Shown here: positions 8,603 through 17,022 of the stretch, piece after piece
Layout of the letters: each line of letters starts with the position of its first letter
Numbering within the stretch: the first letter of the stretch is position 1
DNA from: Geminicoccaceae bacterium
GTDB taxonomy: Bacteria; Pseudomonadota; Alphaproteobacteria; Geminicoccales; Geminicoccaceae
Assembly: GCA_020638495.1 (NCBI GenBank)
Contig: JACKIN010000007.1
Span: 131,126 to 195,125 of the forward strand
Direction of reading: 5' to 3'
DNA length: 64,000 nt
Program-made: the position numbers and the translations under genes
Notes under the pieces: generated by a model
The model's database searches: none
The model's input: the letters and a program-made list of their open reading frames with translations, nothing else
Told to the model about the DNA's origin: nothing

Positions 8603-9481
8603 TTGGTGACGATCAGCGGCAAGGCGAGGCTCGCCGGCGTGCTCGGCTGGCCGGTGGGTCATTCGAAATCGCCGCTCCTGCACAATTTCTGGTTCGAGCG
8701 GCACGGGCTCGATGGCGTCTACGTGCCCTTGCCGGTGGCGCCCGAGGATCTCGCGCCGGTCATGCGCGCCCTGCCGAGGATGGGGTTTCTCGGCTGCAAC
8801 GTCACCCTGCCGCACAAGGCGGCGATGCTCGATCTGGTCGACGCGGTCGATCCACTGGCAGCCGCGATCGGTGCCGTCAACACCGTCCTGGTCGGGGATG
8901 CGGGCAGCCTCACCGGCTACAACACCGACGGGCTGGGCTTCCTCGCTCATCTCGACGGCTGCGCGCCGGACTGGCGGGCAGCCACGCGGCGGGTGGTGCT
9001 GCTCGGTGCCGGGGGCGCTGCCCGGGCCCTCGCCTTCACCTTCCTCGCCGCCGGAATCCATGAGCTGGCGCTGGTCAACCGCACACCGGAGCGGGCCGCG
9101 GCGCTGGTCGCCCGGCTGGGCGACCAGAACGATGCCGCCGTCCTGGCACTTCCCTGGGCGGAGCGGCACCGCGCCCTGGAAGGCGCCGATCTCCTGGTCA
9201 ACACCACGAGCCTCGGCATGGTCGGCCAGCCGGCGCTCGATCTCGATCTCGCTGCCCTGCCGGCCACGGCCATTGTCGCCGACATCGTCTACACGCCGCT
9301 CTCCACGCCGCTGCTCTCCGAGGCCCGGCGCCGCGGCCATCGGACGGTGGACGGGCTCGGCATGCTGCTGCACCAGGCGGTGCCGGGCTTCACGCATTGG
9401 GGCGGCACGCGGCCCGTGGTCGACGAGGCGACCCGCCGCCTGATGCTGGCCCCGCCCGTGGCCGAGCCGAAAGCAGGATGA
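8603..9481 (+). CDS. aroE: Shikimate dehydrogenase
   Basis: Reduces 3-dehydroshikimate to shikimate with NADPH in aromatic amino acid synthesis. The 292-residue protein has the substrate site GWPVGHSKSPLLHN, the catalytic Lys in NVTLPHKAAM, NTDGLGF with the partner Asp, and the nucleotide loop VLLGAGGAARAL; the final GLGMLLHQ helix is also typical. In the region that usually selects NADPH it reads LVNRTPERA (NRT...R), consistent with NADP preference. The start is TTG at 8603 (GTG at 8606 also possible), preceded by GAGAGGG. Its TGA overlaps the ATG of the glycerophosphodiesterase gene. SDH family paralogues such as quinate dehydrogenase are less likely but not excluded. Confidence 0.9.
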   Translation: MVTISGKARLAGVLGWPVGHSKSPLLHNFWFERHGLDGVYVPLPVAPEDLAPVMRALPRMGFLGCNVTLPHKAAMLDLVDAVDPLAAAIGAVNTVLVGDAGSLTGYNTDGLGFLAHLDGCAPDWRAATRRVVLLGAGGAARALAFTFLAAGIHELALVNRTPERAAALVARLGDQNDAAVLALPWAERHRALEGADLLVNTTSLGMVGQPALDLDLAALPATAIVADIVYTPLSTPLLSEARRRGHRTVDGLGMLLHQAVPGFTHWGGTRPVVDEATRRLMLAPPVAEPKAG

Positions 9482-11286
9482 GAAAGGCCCCCAAGATCCT
9501 CGGCGAGGCGTCCGTCGGCTTCGTGCGCTACGGCCGCTCGCTCCTCCTCTACCACCTTTTCTTCACGATCCTGACGGTCGTGGCCCTGGTGCCGACGACG
9601 TCCCTGGTGCTCACCGCGCTTTTGACGACGAGCGGCGAGCCGGCGATGACCAACGCCGAGATCCTCGATTTCCTGCTCTCGCCCTGGGGGCTGCTCTGGG
9701 CGCTCGCCGCCGCCACCGTGACGGTCACGCTGATCACGCTCGACGAGGCGGGCATGATCGTGATCGCGGCGGCGGCGCCGCGCGGGCGCTATCGCGCGGC
9801 AACCGCGGCGCTCTGGCATGTGGTGCGCCTCGCACCCCGGCTCCTGGGCCTGACCTTCGTGCGGGTGGCGATCCAGGCGGCCGTGACCCTGCCCTTCGTC
9901 GCTGGCATTGCCTGGCTCTTCGTCTGGCGGCTCGGCGACTACGACATCTATTTCCTCTGGACCGTCCGGCCGCCGGTCATCTGGCCCTTCCTCGCCATGG
10001 CGGCACCGCTGGCGCTGGGGCTCGTCCTGGCGAACGCGTTCCTCTACCTGCGCTGGTCCCTGGCCCCGCCGGCGGTGCTTCTGGAGAATTTGGGCGCCCT
10101 TTCCGCCCTTCGCCGGAGTGCCGCGCTCACCCGGGGCCGGCTCGCACGGACGATCCTCGTCGTGCTGCCGGTGACGGTGGCCGCCCTGCTCTTGCCGCTG
10201 CTCTCCGCTTTTCTGGTCGACCGGACGGCGGCTCTGCTCCTCGGCAACCTGCCACACCGCATGGCGCTGGTGGTCCCAGCGACCCTCTTCGTCATCGCGC
10301 TGGCGATCTTCGGCGCCATCGCCGCGACATATCTCGGCATCGCCGCCAACGCGCTCGTCCTGCAGGCCCTGCACCGCCGGCTCAGCGGCACCGGCCGGCC
10401 GGCGCTCGCGGCGATGCCGCAGGGCGGCGGGCGGCTCGCCTTGTGGGCGGTCGAGCTGGCGCTGCTCGGCTTCGTCTTCGTCCAGGCGGCGATCGTCCTG
10501 GCCGGCTTCGACCTCACCGACGAGGTGGGCATCGCGGCGCATCGCGGCAGCTCGATGGCCGCGCCGGAGAACACGCTGCCGGCGATCCGCCGCGCCGTCG
10601 ACGACGGGGCCGACTATGTCGAGGTCGACGTGCAGGAGACGGTCGACGGCGTGCCGGTGCTGCTGCACGATCGGGATCTGCGCCGCGTGGCCAGCATCGA
10701 CCGGCGCATCTGGGACCTGTCGGCGGCGGAGCTGAGCGCCATCGACGTCGGCGGCTGGTTCGATGCGAGCTTCGCGGGCGTGCCGGCCCCGACCCTGGAT
10801 GCGGCGGTCCTGGCGGTGGGCGGCGAGGCCAAGCTCTATATCGAGATCAAGACGGCCCCCCAGATGCCGGGCCTCGTGGGCAACGTGGTGGCGCGCCTGC
10901 AGGCCCTGGACGCGATCGAGGGGACCATCGTCGCCTCGTTCGACCGGGCGGTGCTGGACGAGGTCGGCGTGCTCGAGCCGCGACTTCGGCGAGCGCTCCT
11001 CGTGTACTCGACGATCGGCGAGCCGGATCGACGCGACTACGACATCCTCTCGATCCGGGCCAGCGCGCTCACGCCCGAGCAGGTGGTCCGGGCGCATCGG
11101 CTCGGCTACGAGGTACACGCCTGGACGGTCAACGACCGGCGCGAGATGTCGCGGCTGATCGACATGGGCGTCGACGTGATCATCACCGACCTGCCGGGCG
11201 AGCTCAGGTCACTCCTCGCCGAGCGGGCGGCGCTCCGCCCGGACGAGCGGCTGGTGGTGAAGCTGCGGAGCTGGCTTCGATTCTGA
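9478..11286 (+). CDS. Glycerophosphodiester phosphodiesterase with N-terminal membrane domain
   Basis: A two-part protein of 602 residues. Residues 1-340 hold about seven hydrophobic segments of the glycerophosphoryl-diester phosphodiesterase membrane domain. Residues 345-590 are a GDPD TIM barrel with the catalytic set: AHRGSS near residue 352, PENT, EVDVQETVDGVPVLLHD, and a closing WTVNDRREM...ITDLPG. It should hydrolyse glycerophosphodiesters, such as deacylated phospholipid head groups, to glycerol 3-phosphate at the membrane. The ATG at 9478 overlaps the aroE stop (ATGA), so the two are co-translated although their roles are unrelated. A convergent EamA gene begins 4 bp after its stop. 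Confidence 0.9.
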   Translation: MRKAPKILGEASVGFVRYGRSLLLYHLFFTILTVVALVPTTSLVLTALLTTSGEPAMTNAEILDFLLSPWGLLWALAAATVTVTLITLDEAGMIVIAAAAPRGRYRAATAALWHVVRLAPRLLGLTFVRVAIQAAVTLPFVAGIAWLFVWRLGDYDIYFLWTVRPPVIWPFLAMAAPLALGLVLANAFLYLRWSLAPPAVLLENLGALSALRRSAALTRGRLARTILVVLPVTVAALLLPLLSAFLVDRTAALLLGNLPHRMALVVPATLFVIALAIFGAIAATYLGIAANALVLQALHRRLSGTGRPALAAMPQGGGRLALWAVELALLGFVFVQAAIVLAGFDLTDEVGIAAHRGSSMAAPENTLPAIRRAVDDGADYVEVDVQETVDGVPVLLHDRDLRRVASIDRRIWDLSAAELSAIDVGGWFDASFAGVPAPTLDAAVLAVGGEAKLYIEIKTAPQMPGLVGNVVARLQALDAIEGTIVASFDRAVLDEVGVLEPRLRRALLVYSTIGEPDRRDYDILSIRASALTPEQVVRAHRLGYEVHAWTVNDRREMSRLIDMGVDVIITDLPGELRSLLAERAALRPDERLVVKLRSWLRF

Positions 11287-11289
11287 GCT

Positions 11290-12171
11290 TCAGGACGATC
11301 GGATCTCGCGCTCGCGGTAAGCGACATAGGTGATCGAGGCGAGGATCACGAAGCCGCCGACGAGCGTCATGGGATCGGGCCTCTCGCCAAAGAAGACATA
11401 GCCGATGACCGAGGCCCAGATGAGCTTGGTGAAATCGAAGGGCAGGACGACCGTGGCGTCGGCCTCGTGGAAGGCCTGGGCGACCGACCACTGGGTGATG
11501 CTGCCGAGGATGCCGATGGCGATCATCATGAGCCAGCCGGTGGCATCGGGCCAGATCCAGAAGGCCCAGGCGGCGGCGCCGGTGATGGGCGTCAGGAAGA
11601 GCCCGGCATAGGTGGTGATCGTCAGGCTCGTCTCGGTGCGCGCCAGGATCTTGATGATGATCAGCGCTCCCGACCAGACCAGCGAGGAGAGCAGGATCAG
11701 GAGCACGCCGATGCCGACATCGGTGAAGCCGGGGCGGATGATGAGCAGCGCCCCGGCGAAGCCGACGATCAGCCCGGCCCAGCGCCGCCAGCCCGGCCGC
11801 TCGCCGAGGAACGGGATGGCGAGGAGGGCCGCGAAGAGCGGGGCCGTGAAAGCCAGGGCGGCGATGGTGGCGAGCGGCGTCACCGTGACGGCGTAGAAGA
11901 AGGAGAGCATGGCCACGGCGTTGAGCAGGCCGCGGGCCGCGTGCAGATGCAGCCGCTTGGTGCGCAGCGTGGCGCGCAGCCCCGCCTTGAGCATCATCGG
12001 CGCCAAAGCCACGAGCCCGAAGACGTTGCGGAAGAAGGCCACCTCGAAGGCGTGCATCTCAGTCGTCGCCTCGCGGACGATGCCGTTCATCGACGACGAG
12101 CCGAAGGCCGAGAGGCACATCCAGAAGATGCCGACGCCCGGCCTCGCCTGGGCCGGGCCGGCCACCGCCAT
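11290..12171 (-). CDS. EamA/DMT-superfamily transporter
   Basis: A 293-residue protein with ten predicted membrane helices arranged as two EamA repeats (first ending near GERPGWRRWAG, second near FFGERPDPMT), as in the drug/metabolite transporter superfamily. Members export or import amino acids, nucleotide-derived or small organic metabolites. The ATG at 12171 overlaps the BKACE stop (ATGA), making it the last gene of an SDR - dehydrogenase - BKACE - transporter operon. The natural inference is that it moves the operon's substrate or an end product, but nothing in the sequence identifies that compound. Confidence 0.85.
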   Translation of the reverse strand: MAVAGPAQARPGVGIFWMCLSAFGSSSMNGIVREATTEMHAFEVAFFRNVFGLVALAPMMLKAGLRATLRTKRLHLHAARGLLNAVAMLSFFYAVTVTPLATIAALAFTAPLFAALLAIPFLGERPGWRRWAGLIVGFAGALLIIRPGFTDVGIGVLLILLSSLVWSGALIIIKILARTETSLTITTYAGLFLTPITGAAAWAFWIWPDATGWLMMIAIGILGSITQWSVAQAFHEADATVVLPFDFTKLIWASVIGYVFFGERPDPMTLVGGFVILASITYVAYREREIRSS

Positions 12172-13103
12172 CAGAAGTTCACCTGGTCCCCGCCCTTGAG
12201 CTGGAGGATCTCCCGCGCCTCGTCGGGTGTGGCCACCTCGCGCCCGAGGCCCTCGATGATCTGGCGGGCCGCCTTGACCTGGGCGGCGTTGCTCTCGGCG
12301 AGCCGGCCCTTGCCGAGCCAGAGCGAATCCTCGAGCCCGACCCGCACATTGGCACCCATGGCGGCGGACATGGCGGCGATCGGGAGCTGGTTGCGGCCGG
12401 CGCCGAGGACCGACCAGCGATAGCTCGTGCCGAAGAGCCGGTCGGCGGTGCGCTTCATGTGCAGCACATCCTCGGGGTGCGGGCCGATGCCGCCGAGGAT
12501 GCCGAAGACCGACTGGACGAACAGCGGCGTCTTGACGATGCCGCGGTCCAGGAAGTGGGCGAGGTTGTAGAGGTGGCTGATGTCGTAGCACTCGAACTCG
12601 AAGCGCGTGTTGTTCTCGGCGCAGGTCGTCAGGATGTACTCGATGTCGGCGAAGGTGTTCTTGAAGACGTAGCTGCGGCTGCTCTCGAGCTGCTGGCGCT
12701 CCCAGTCGTGCTTGAAGGTCTTGAAGCGGTTCAGCATGGGAAAGAGGCCGAAGTTCATCGAGCCCATGTTCAAGGACGCGACCTCGGGCGCGAAGGTGGC
12801 GGCGGGCTTGACCCGCTCCTCGATGGTCATCGCCGGGCCGCCGCCGGTCGTGATGTTGATCACGCAGTCCGAGCGCTGCTTGATGACCTGGAGGAAGGGG
12901 CTGAAGGCCTCCGGCGTCTGGTCCGGCCGGCCGGTCTCCGGGTCGCGGGCGTGGAGGTGAACGATGGCGGCCCCCGCCTCGGCGGCGCCGATCGCGGCAT
13001 CGGCGATCTCGGTCGCCGTCACCGGCAGATGCGGCGACATCGACGGGGTGTGGATGGCGCCCGTCACGGCGCAGGTGATGATGACCTTCTCGGGTCCAGC
13101 CAT
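12171..13103 (-). CDS. BKACE family beta-keto acid cleavage enzyme (DUF849)
   Basis: BKACE proteins use Zn2+ to condense a beta-keto acid with acetyl-CoA, releasing acetoacetate and a CoA thioester or, with dehydrocarnitine, betaine-type products. The 310-residue protein contains the metal-site motif VHLHARDPETGRPDQ, the TGGG loop, the QSVFGILGGIGPHPEDV segment and the C-terminal VRVGLEDSLWLGKG...SNA signature. The ATG at 13103 was chosen over a longer in-frame start because it lies directly after the TGA of the upstream dehydrogenase gene (TGACATG). The adjacent 3-hydroxy acid dehydrogenase would make a beta-keto acid, exactly this enzyme's substrate class. Carnitine or a related 3-hydroxy acid is a reasonable guess, not shown. 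Confidence 0.9.
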   Translation of the reverse strand: MAGPEKVIITCAVTGAIHTPSMSPHLPVTATEIADAAIGAAEAGAAIVHLHARDPETGRPDQTPEAFSPFLQVIKQRSDCVINITTGGGPAMTIEERVKPAATFAPEVASLNMGSMNFGLFPMLNRFKTFKHDWERQQLESSRSYVFKNTFADIEYILTTCAENNTRFEFECYDISHLYNLAHFLDRGIVKTPLFVQSVFGILGGIGPHPEDVLHMKRTADRLFGTSYRWSVLGAGRNQLPIAAMSAAMGANVRVGLEDSLWLGKGRLAESNAAQVKAARQIIEGLGREVATPDEAREILQLKGGDQVNF

Positions 13104-13104
13104 G

Positions 13105-14049
13105 TCAGTCTCCAATGTCCCTGGCGGCATTTCTCTTGTGGGCGGTCAGCGCCATCAGCCGGCGGTCGCGCCAGCGCTGTCGGTCTGCGAGCGCCGTTTG
13201 CGGCACCTTCGCCCGGCGTTCGGCCACGATCCGTTCCAGCACCGGCCCGTTCCAGTCGGCGCGATGCAGCATGGTCGGCTGCAGGCGCTGGTAGATCTGC
13301 TCGTAGCGCCGGCAATAGTCGGCGACGCCGCCGGGCGCGTTGAGGTCGATGGTCTCGAACGGCCCCATGAAGGACCAGCGGAGCGCCAGCCCGTCCTTGA
13401 GCCCGCGATCGACGTCCTCGGCCGAGCAGTAGCCCTCGTCGACCAGCCGGAACGCCTCCTCGAGGAGGGCGCCCTGCAGCCGGTTCATGACGAAGCCGTC
13501 GAGCTCCTTCTTCATGACGATGGGTGCCATGCCGATCGATTCCATCACCGCCCGGGCGCGCTGCATCACCGCGTCATCGGTCCAGGGTGCGGGCACCAGC
13601 TCGGCCGCCGGGATGACGTAGGGCGGGTTCAGGGGATGGGCGACGAGGCAGCGATGCCGGCCAGCCAGGTTCTCGGTGAAGCGCGATGGCACGATGGCCG
13701 AGGTCGAGCTGACCAAGAGGGCGTCGGCGGGCGCGAGGCGGTCGAGCTCGGCCCAGAGCGCCTTCTTGATCGCGACGTCCTCGGGCACGCTCTCCTGGAC
13801 CCAGGCGACGTCGGCGAGGGCGCTGGCCAGGTCGTCGGCGACGGTGATGCGCGCCAGCACGGGTGCGGCGTCGTCGAGCAGCCCGGCCTCGACGAGGTCG
13901 TCGACGAGCGGGCCGATGCGCTCCCGCGCCGCTGCCGCGGCACCCGGTGCGGTGTCGTGGAGCCGGCACTGCCAGCCGGCCCGGGCGAAGGCGATGGCCC
14001 AGGCGCGGCCGACGAGGCCGGTGCCGACGATAGCTACGGTTTCACTCAT
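13105..14049 (-). CDS. 3-hydroxyacyl-CoA dehydrogenase family, lambda-crystallin/L-gulonate dehydrogenase-like
   Basis: An NAD-dependent dehydrogenase of 314 residues. The Rossmann loop is VAIVGTGLVGRAWAIAF; the catalytic region reads HPLNPPYVIPAAELVP, which with DGFVMNRLQGALLEEAFRLV is the pattern of mammalian CRYL1 (L-gulonate 3-dehydrogenase) and of bacterial carnitine/3-hydroxy-acid dehydrogenases rather than FadB. It should oxidise a 3-hydroxy acid to a 3-keto acid. The start at 14049 follows GGGGAGCAGGAG closely. It is 11 bp from the upstream SDR stop and adjacent to BKACE, which would cleave its product. Substrate is undetermined. Confidence 0.85.
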   Translation of the reverse strand: MSETVAIVGTGLVGRAWAIAFARAGWQCRLHDTAPGAAAAARERIGPLVDDLVEAGLLDDAAPVLARITVADDLASALADVAWVQESVPEDVAIKKALWAELDRLAPADALLVSSTSAIVPSRFTENLAGRHRCLVAHPLNPPYVIPAAELVPAPWTDDAVMQRARAVMESIGMAPIVMKKELDGFVMNRLQGALLEEAFRLVDEGYCSAEDVDRGLKDGLALRWSFMGPFETIDLNAPGGVADYCRRYEQIYQRLQPTMLHRADWNGPVLERIVAERRAKVPQTALADRQRWRDRRLMALTAHKRNAARDIGD

Positions 14050-14060
14050 CTCCTGCTCCC

Positions 14061-14855
14061 CTAGATCGACACCACGTCGCCACAGACCGAAAGCGCCTGG
14101 CCGGAGACGTTGCGGCCCATGGGCGAAGCGAGGAAGAGCGCCATGTCGGCGATGTCCCGGGCGGTCACCATGCGGTGCAGCGCCGTCTTCGAGAGATAGG
14201 TCTCGCGCATCTCCTCGAACGAGACGCCCGTCGTGGCGGCGCGGTCGCGGATGACGCCGTCCATGCGCGGCCCCTCGACGATGCCGGGCAGGATGGCGTT
14301 GACCCGGATGCCGAAGGAGCCGAGCTCCAAGGACAGGCTCTTCGCCATGCCGACGATCGCCCATTTGGTCGCCGCATAGGGGAGCCGGTAGGCGTAGCCG
14401 AGCCGGCCGGCGACCGAGCTGATCATGATGATCGACCCGTTTTCCGTCTGCTTGAGCAGCGGCACCGCGGCGCGAAGCGCGTAGAAATGGCCGTTCAGGT
14501 TGATGTCGACCGTGGCCTGCCAGGCCTCGGTGGCGATCTCCTCGACCGGCGCCGTCGGGCCGGCGATGCCGGCGTTGTTGACGAGGAGGTCGAGCCCGCC
14601 CAGACGCTCCTCGACGGTCCCGAAGAGGGCCCTGGTCGCGGCCTCGCTGCCGGCGTCGGCGGCCACCGCATGATGGTCGGGATGGGCCCTGCTGAAATCG
14701 GCGAGGGCCCCTTCGGCGACATCGCTGACCACGACGCGCGCGCCATGCGCGATGAAGCCGTCGGCGATGGCCCGGCCGATGCCCCCGGCACCCGCCGTCA
14801 CGCAGACCCGAAGTCCCGGTTTGATCCCCGCAATGCGCTGCTCGGCGCTCGCCAT
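14061..14855 (-). CDS. SDR family oxidoreductase
   Basis: A classical short-chain dehydrogenase of 264 residues. It has the cofactor loop TAGAGGIGRAIADGF (Ala replaces the first Gly of the usual TGxxxGIG), NNAG at residues 95-98, the catalytic Ser in MISSVAG and YAATK. The Asp in VVSDVAEG after the second strand favours NAD. It is the first gene of the operon with the lambda-crystallin-like dehydrogenase, BKACE and EamA transporter, so it probably performs an earlier alcohol oxidation in the same catabolic route. The ATG at 14855 precedes MASAEQRI; longer in-frame extensions overlap znuB and are not credible. Confidence 0.87.
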   Translation of the reverse strand: MASAEQRIAGIKPGLRVCVTAGAGGIGRAIADGFIAHGARVVVSDVAEGALADFSRAHPDHHAVAADAGSEAATRALFGTVEERLGGLDLLVNNAGIAGPTAPVEEIATEAWQATVDINLNGHFYALRAAVPLLKQTENGSIIMISSVAGRLGYAYRLPYAATKWAIVGMAKSLSLELGSFGIRVNAILPGIVEGPRMDGVIRDRAATTGVSFEEMRETYLSKTALHRMVTARDIADMALFLASPMGRNVSGQALSVCGDVVSI

Positions 14856-14890
14856 GCCTCTCGTCCTCCCCGATGTCGTTCCGGATCGGT

Positions 14891-15697
14891 CTAGCAGCCC
14901 AGCCGACGGGCGACGAGGGGTCCGATCGCCTGTGTTGCGACGAAGATGGCGAGAGCCATGACGACGATGCTGGCGCCGGCCGGCGTGTCGGCCTGCCAGG
15001 AGAGGGCGAGGCCGAGGGTGACGGCGAGCCCGCCGAGGCCGGCCGCGATGACCGCCATGGCTTCGGGCGTGGCGCTGAGCTGGCGGGCGGCGGCCGGCGG
15101 GATGATGAGCATCGAGGTGATCAGCAGGATGCCGACGATCTTCATGGCGGCGGCGATGACGAGCGCCACGAGCAGCATCAGGACGAGCCGGAGCCGCGTG
15201 GTGGGCGTGCCCTCGGCCCGGGCCATCTCGTCGTGCAGCGTGGCGAAGAGGAGCTGCGGCCAGTAGTGGCGGAGCACGGCGAGGACCGCGGCACCGCCGA
15301 TCACCGCCACGGCCACGTCCTGCCAGCGCACCGCCAGGACATCGCCGAAGAGGTAGCCCAGGAGATCGACGCGGACCGCGCCGACGAGGCCGAGCAGAAC
15401 GAGGCCGATGGCGATGCCGGAATGGGCGAGGATGCCGAGCAGCGTGTCGGTGGCGAGCGTGCGCTGGCGCTGCATGAGGACGACGAGCAGCGCAATCAGC
15501 GCCGAGGTGACGGCCACCGCGGGCATCAGGTCGATGCCGGTGACGAGGCCGAGGGTGACGCCGAGGAGCGCACCATGGGCCAGGGTGTCGCCGAAATAGG
15601 CCATGCGGCGCCAGACGACGAAGCAGCCCAAGGGGCCGGCGACGGCGGCGAGCGCCAGGCCGGCGAGCCAGCCGCGCAGGAGGAATTCGGGCAGCAT
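14891..15697 (-). CDS. znuB: Zinc ABC transporter permease
   Basis: Membrane subunit of the ZnuABC high-affinity zinc importer. The 268-residue protein has about eight hydrophobic segments and the family's fixed motifs: GCFVVWRRMAYFGDTLAH near residues 24-41, HSGIAIGLVL, GYLFGDVLAV and KIVGILLITSMLIIPPAAAR. The start ATG overlaps the znuC stop (ATGA), so it is translationally coupled and last in zur-znuC-znuB. Manganese-type relatives exist, but the Zur partner and the His-rich ZnuA and ZnuC point to zinc. Confidence 0.93.
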   Translation of the reverse strand: MLPEFLLRGWLAGLALAAVAGPLGCFVVWRRMAYFGDTLAHGALLGVTLGLVTGIDLMPAVAVTSALIALLVVLMQRQRTLATDTLLGILAHSGIAIGLVLLGLVGAVRVDLLGYLFGDVLAVRWQDVAVAVIGGAAVLAVLRHYWPQLLFATLHDEMARAEGTPTTRLRLVLMLLVALVIAAAMKIVGILLITSMLIIPPAAARQLSATPEAMAVIAAGLGGLAVTLGLALSWQADTPAGASIVVMALAIFVATQAIGPLVARRLGC

Positions 15698-16455
15698 CAG
15701 CGGCGCCCGCAATCGGTAGGATGGGCGACCTCGCCGGAGAGCGCGTGCTCGTGGTCGTGATGGTGGTGGTAGCGGGCAAGCGCAGCGGCGGTGCGGGGGC
15801 CGAAGAGGGCGAGATAGCCCGGATCGTCGCCCACCGCCTCGGGCGTGCCGCTGCAGCAGACATGGCGGTTGAGGCAGACGACGCGATCGGTGGCGGCCAT
15901 GACGAGGTGCAGGTCGTGGCTGACCACGAGGATGCCGCAGCCCTGCTCCCGGCGGACGCTGTCGATCAGCCCGAAGAAGGCGGCCTGCCCCTGGTAGTCG
16001 ATGCCGGCGGCCGGCTCGTCGAGCACGAGAAGGTCGGGGCGGCGGAGCAGGGCGCGGGCGAGCAGGACGCGCTGCAGCTCGCCGCCCGAGAGCGCCTGCA
16101 GCGGCCGCCGGCCGAGCCCGGCGATGCCGACCCGGGCGAGCGCTGCCTGCCGCTCGGCAGCCGGATGGCGGTGCGGCAGGTCGAGGAAACGGTCGACGTC
16201 GATCGGCAGGGTCGGGTCGATGGCGAGGCGCTGCGGCATGTAGGCGAAGCGGAGGCCGGGGGCGCGCGTGACCCTGCCGGAATCGGCCTCGATGATGCCG
16301 AGCACGAGCTTGACCAGGGTCGACTTGCCGGCGCCGTTCGGGCCGATCAGGCTGACGATCTCGCCCCCGTGCAGGGCGAGATCGACGTTCTCCAGCGCCT
16401 GATGGTCGCCGAGCCGGACCGAGGCGCCCACCACCTCGACGAGCAACCGGCTCAT
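15697..16455 (-). CDS. znuC: Zinc ABC transporter ATP-binding protein with His-rich tail
   Basis: ATPase subunit of the zinc importer. Walker A is GPNGAGKST, the ABC signature LSGGELQRV, Walker B LLVLDEP and the switch His is in VVSHDLH. The 252-residue protein ends in an unusual stretch ARYHHHHDHEH near residue 230, absent from E. coli ZnuC and able to bind zinc; it may buffer or sense cytoplasmic zinc. The ATG at 16455 overlaps the zur stop and its own stop overlaps znuB, so the three genes are coupled. Expression is likely repressed by Zur through the box at 16939-16959. Confidence 0.93.
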   Translation of the reverse strand: MSRLLVEVVGASVRLGDHQALENVDLALHGGEIVSLIGPNGAGKSTLVKLVLGIIEADSGRVTRAPGLRFAYMPQRLAIDPTLPIDVDRFLDLPHRHPAAERQAALARVGIAGLGRRPLQALSGGELQRVLLARALLRRPDLLVLDEPAAGIDYQGQAAFFGLIDSVRREQGCGILVVSHDLHLVMAATDRVVCLNRHVCCSGTPEAVGDDPGYLALFGPRTAAALARYHHHHDHEHALSGEVAHPTDCGRR

Positions 16456-16907
16456 GGGGCCGTTGCCAGCCGGCAGGCGTGGCAGCGGCCATGGACCTCG
16501 AGGACGACGCTCTCGATGGCGAAGTCGAGCGCCTCGGCCTCCTCCTCGATGAGGCCGGCGCGAAGCTGGCGCGCCACCTCGACGCTGCTGCCGCAACTGC
16601 CGCAGATGAAGAGCTGGGCATCGTGGGGCCGGGCGGCGGCCGAGCAGGCGACGAAGCCGTTGACGCTCAGCACCTTGTGGACGAGGCCCTGGCCGACGAG
16701 GAAGTCGAGGCTGCGATAGACGGTGGGCGGTGCGACCCGGCCACGCTCGGCGGCGAGCATGTCGAGCACGTCATAGGCGCCGATCGGCCGGTCGGCGGCG
16801 AGCACGATCTCGAACACCCGGCGGCGCAAGGGTGTCAGGGTCTGGCCGCGGGCATTGCAGATCCATGCCGCCTGCTCGACCCGGTCGGCCGGAAAGGCTG
16901 CCATCAT
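16452..16907 (-). CDS. zur: Fur-family zinc uptake regulator
   Basis: Zinc-responsive repressor of 151 residues. A winged-helix domain (RRRVFEIVLAADRPIGAYDVL to PPTVYRSLDFLVGQGLVHKV) is followed by the dimerisation/metal domain with HDAQLFICGSCGSS and a second Cys pair in HGRCHACR near the end, giving the CxxC pairs of the structural zinc site. The long separation of the Cys pairs and the znu neighbours make Zur far more likely than Fur or PerR. Two adjacent ATGs (16907, 16904) can start it. It heads the zur-znuC-znuB operon and is probably autoregulated. Confidence 0.92.
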   Translation of the reverse strand: MMAAFPADRVEQAAWICNARGQTLTPLRRRVFEIVLAADRPIGAYDVLDMLAAERGRVAPPTVYRSLDFLVGQGLVHKVLSVNGFVACSAAARPHDAQLFICGSCGSSVEVARQLRAGLIEEEAEALDFAIESVVLEVHGRCHACRLATAP

Positions 16908-16938
16908 GGTCTCCGTTCGAACGGTGCTTGTGCCGGCT

Positions 16939-16959
16939 GAATGTTATGTTATGTCATTC
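16939..16959. promoter_or_regulatory. Candidate Zur box
   Basis: An AT-rich imperfect palindrome stands out in very GC-rich DNA between the divergent zur and znuA genes. The arms are GAATG and CATTC around a core TTATGTTATGT, 21 bp in all. This resembles the proteobacterial Zur operator type with TGTTATA-like cores and outer GAA/TTC. Its place, 31 bp upstream of the zur start and 63 bp upstream of znuA, would let one dimer pair shut off both units when zinc is sufficient. The binding itself is inferred from position and pattern. Confidence 0.7.
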
Positions 16960-17022
16960 CTCCGCCGATCACAATGCGCGCCCGCCGTTCGAGCGACGTG
17001 GCCCACCCGCCCGGAGTCCATC

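Noticed and set aside
9289..11118. A 609-codon open frame on the minus strand opposite the glycerophosphodiesterase
   Set aside because: It is a reverse-frame artefact of high GC: Arg/His/Asp/Glu/Gln-rich, no family resemblance, and the plus strand carries clear GDPD motifs. Similar antisense frames (for example 816-2174 plus, 32537-34036 minus, 59532-61328 plus) were dropped for the same reason.
16951..17022. Upstream ATG at 16951 as the znuA start
   Set aside because: It lies inside the proposed Zur box and would put a charged non-signal extension (MSFLRRSQ) before a normal signal peptide starting at 17023.
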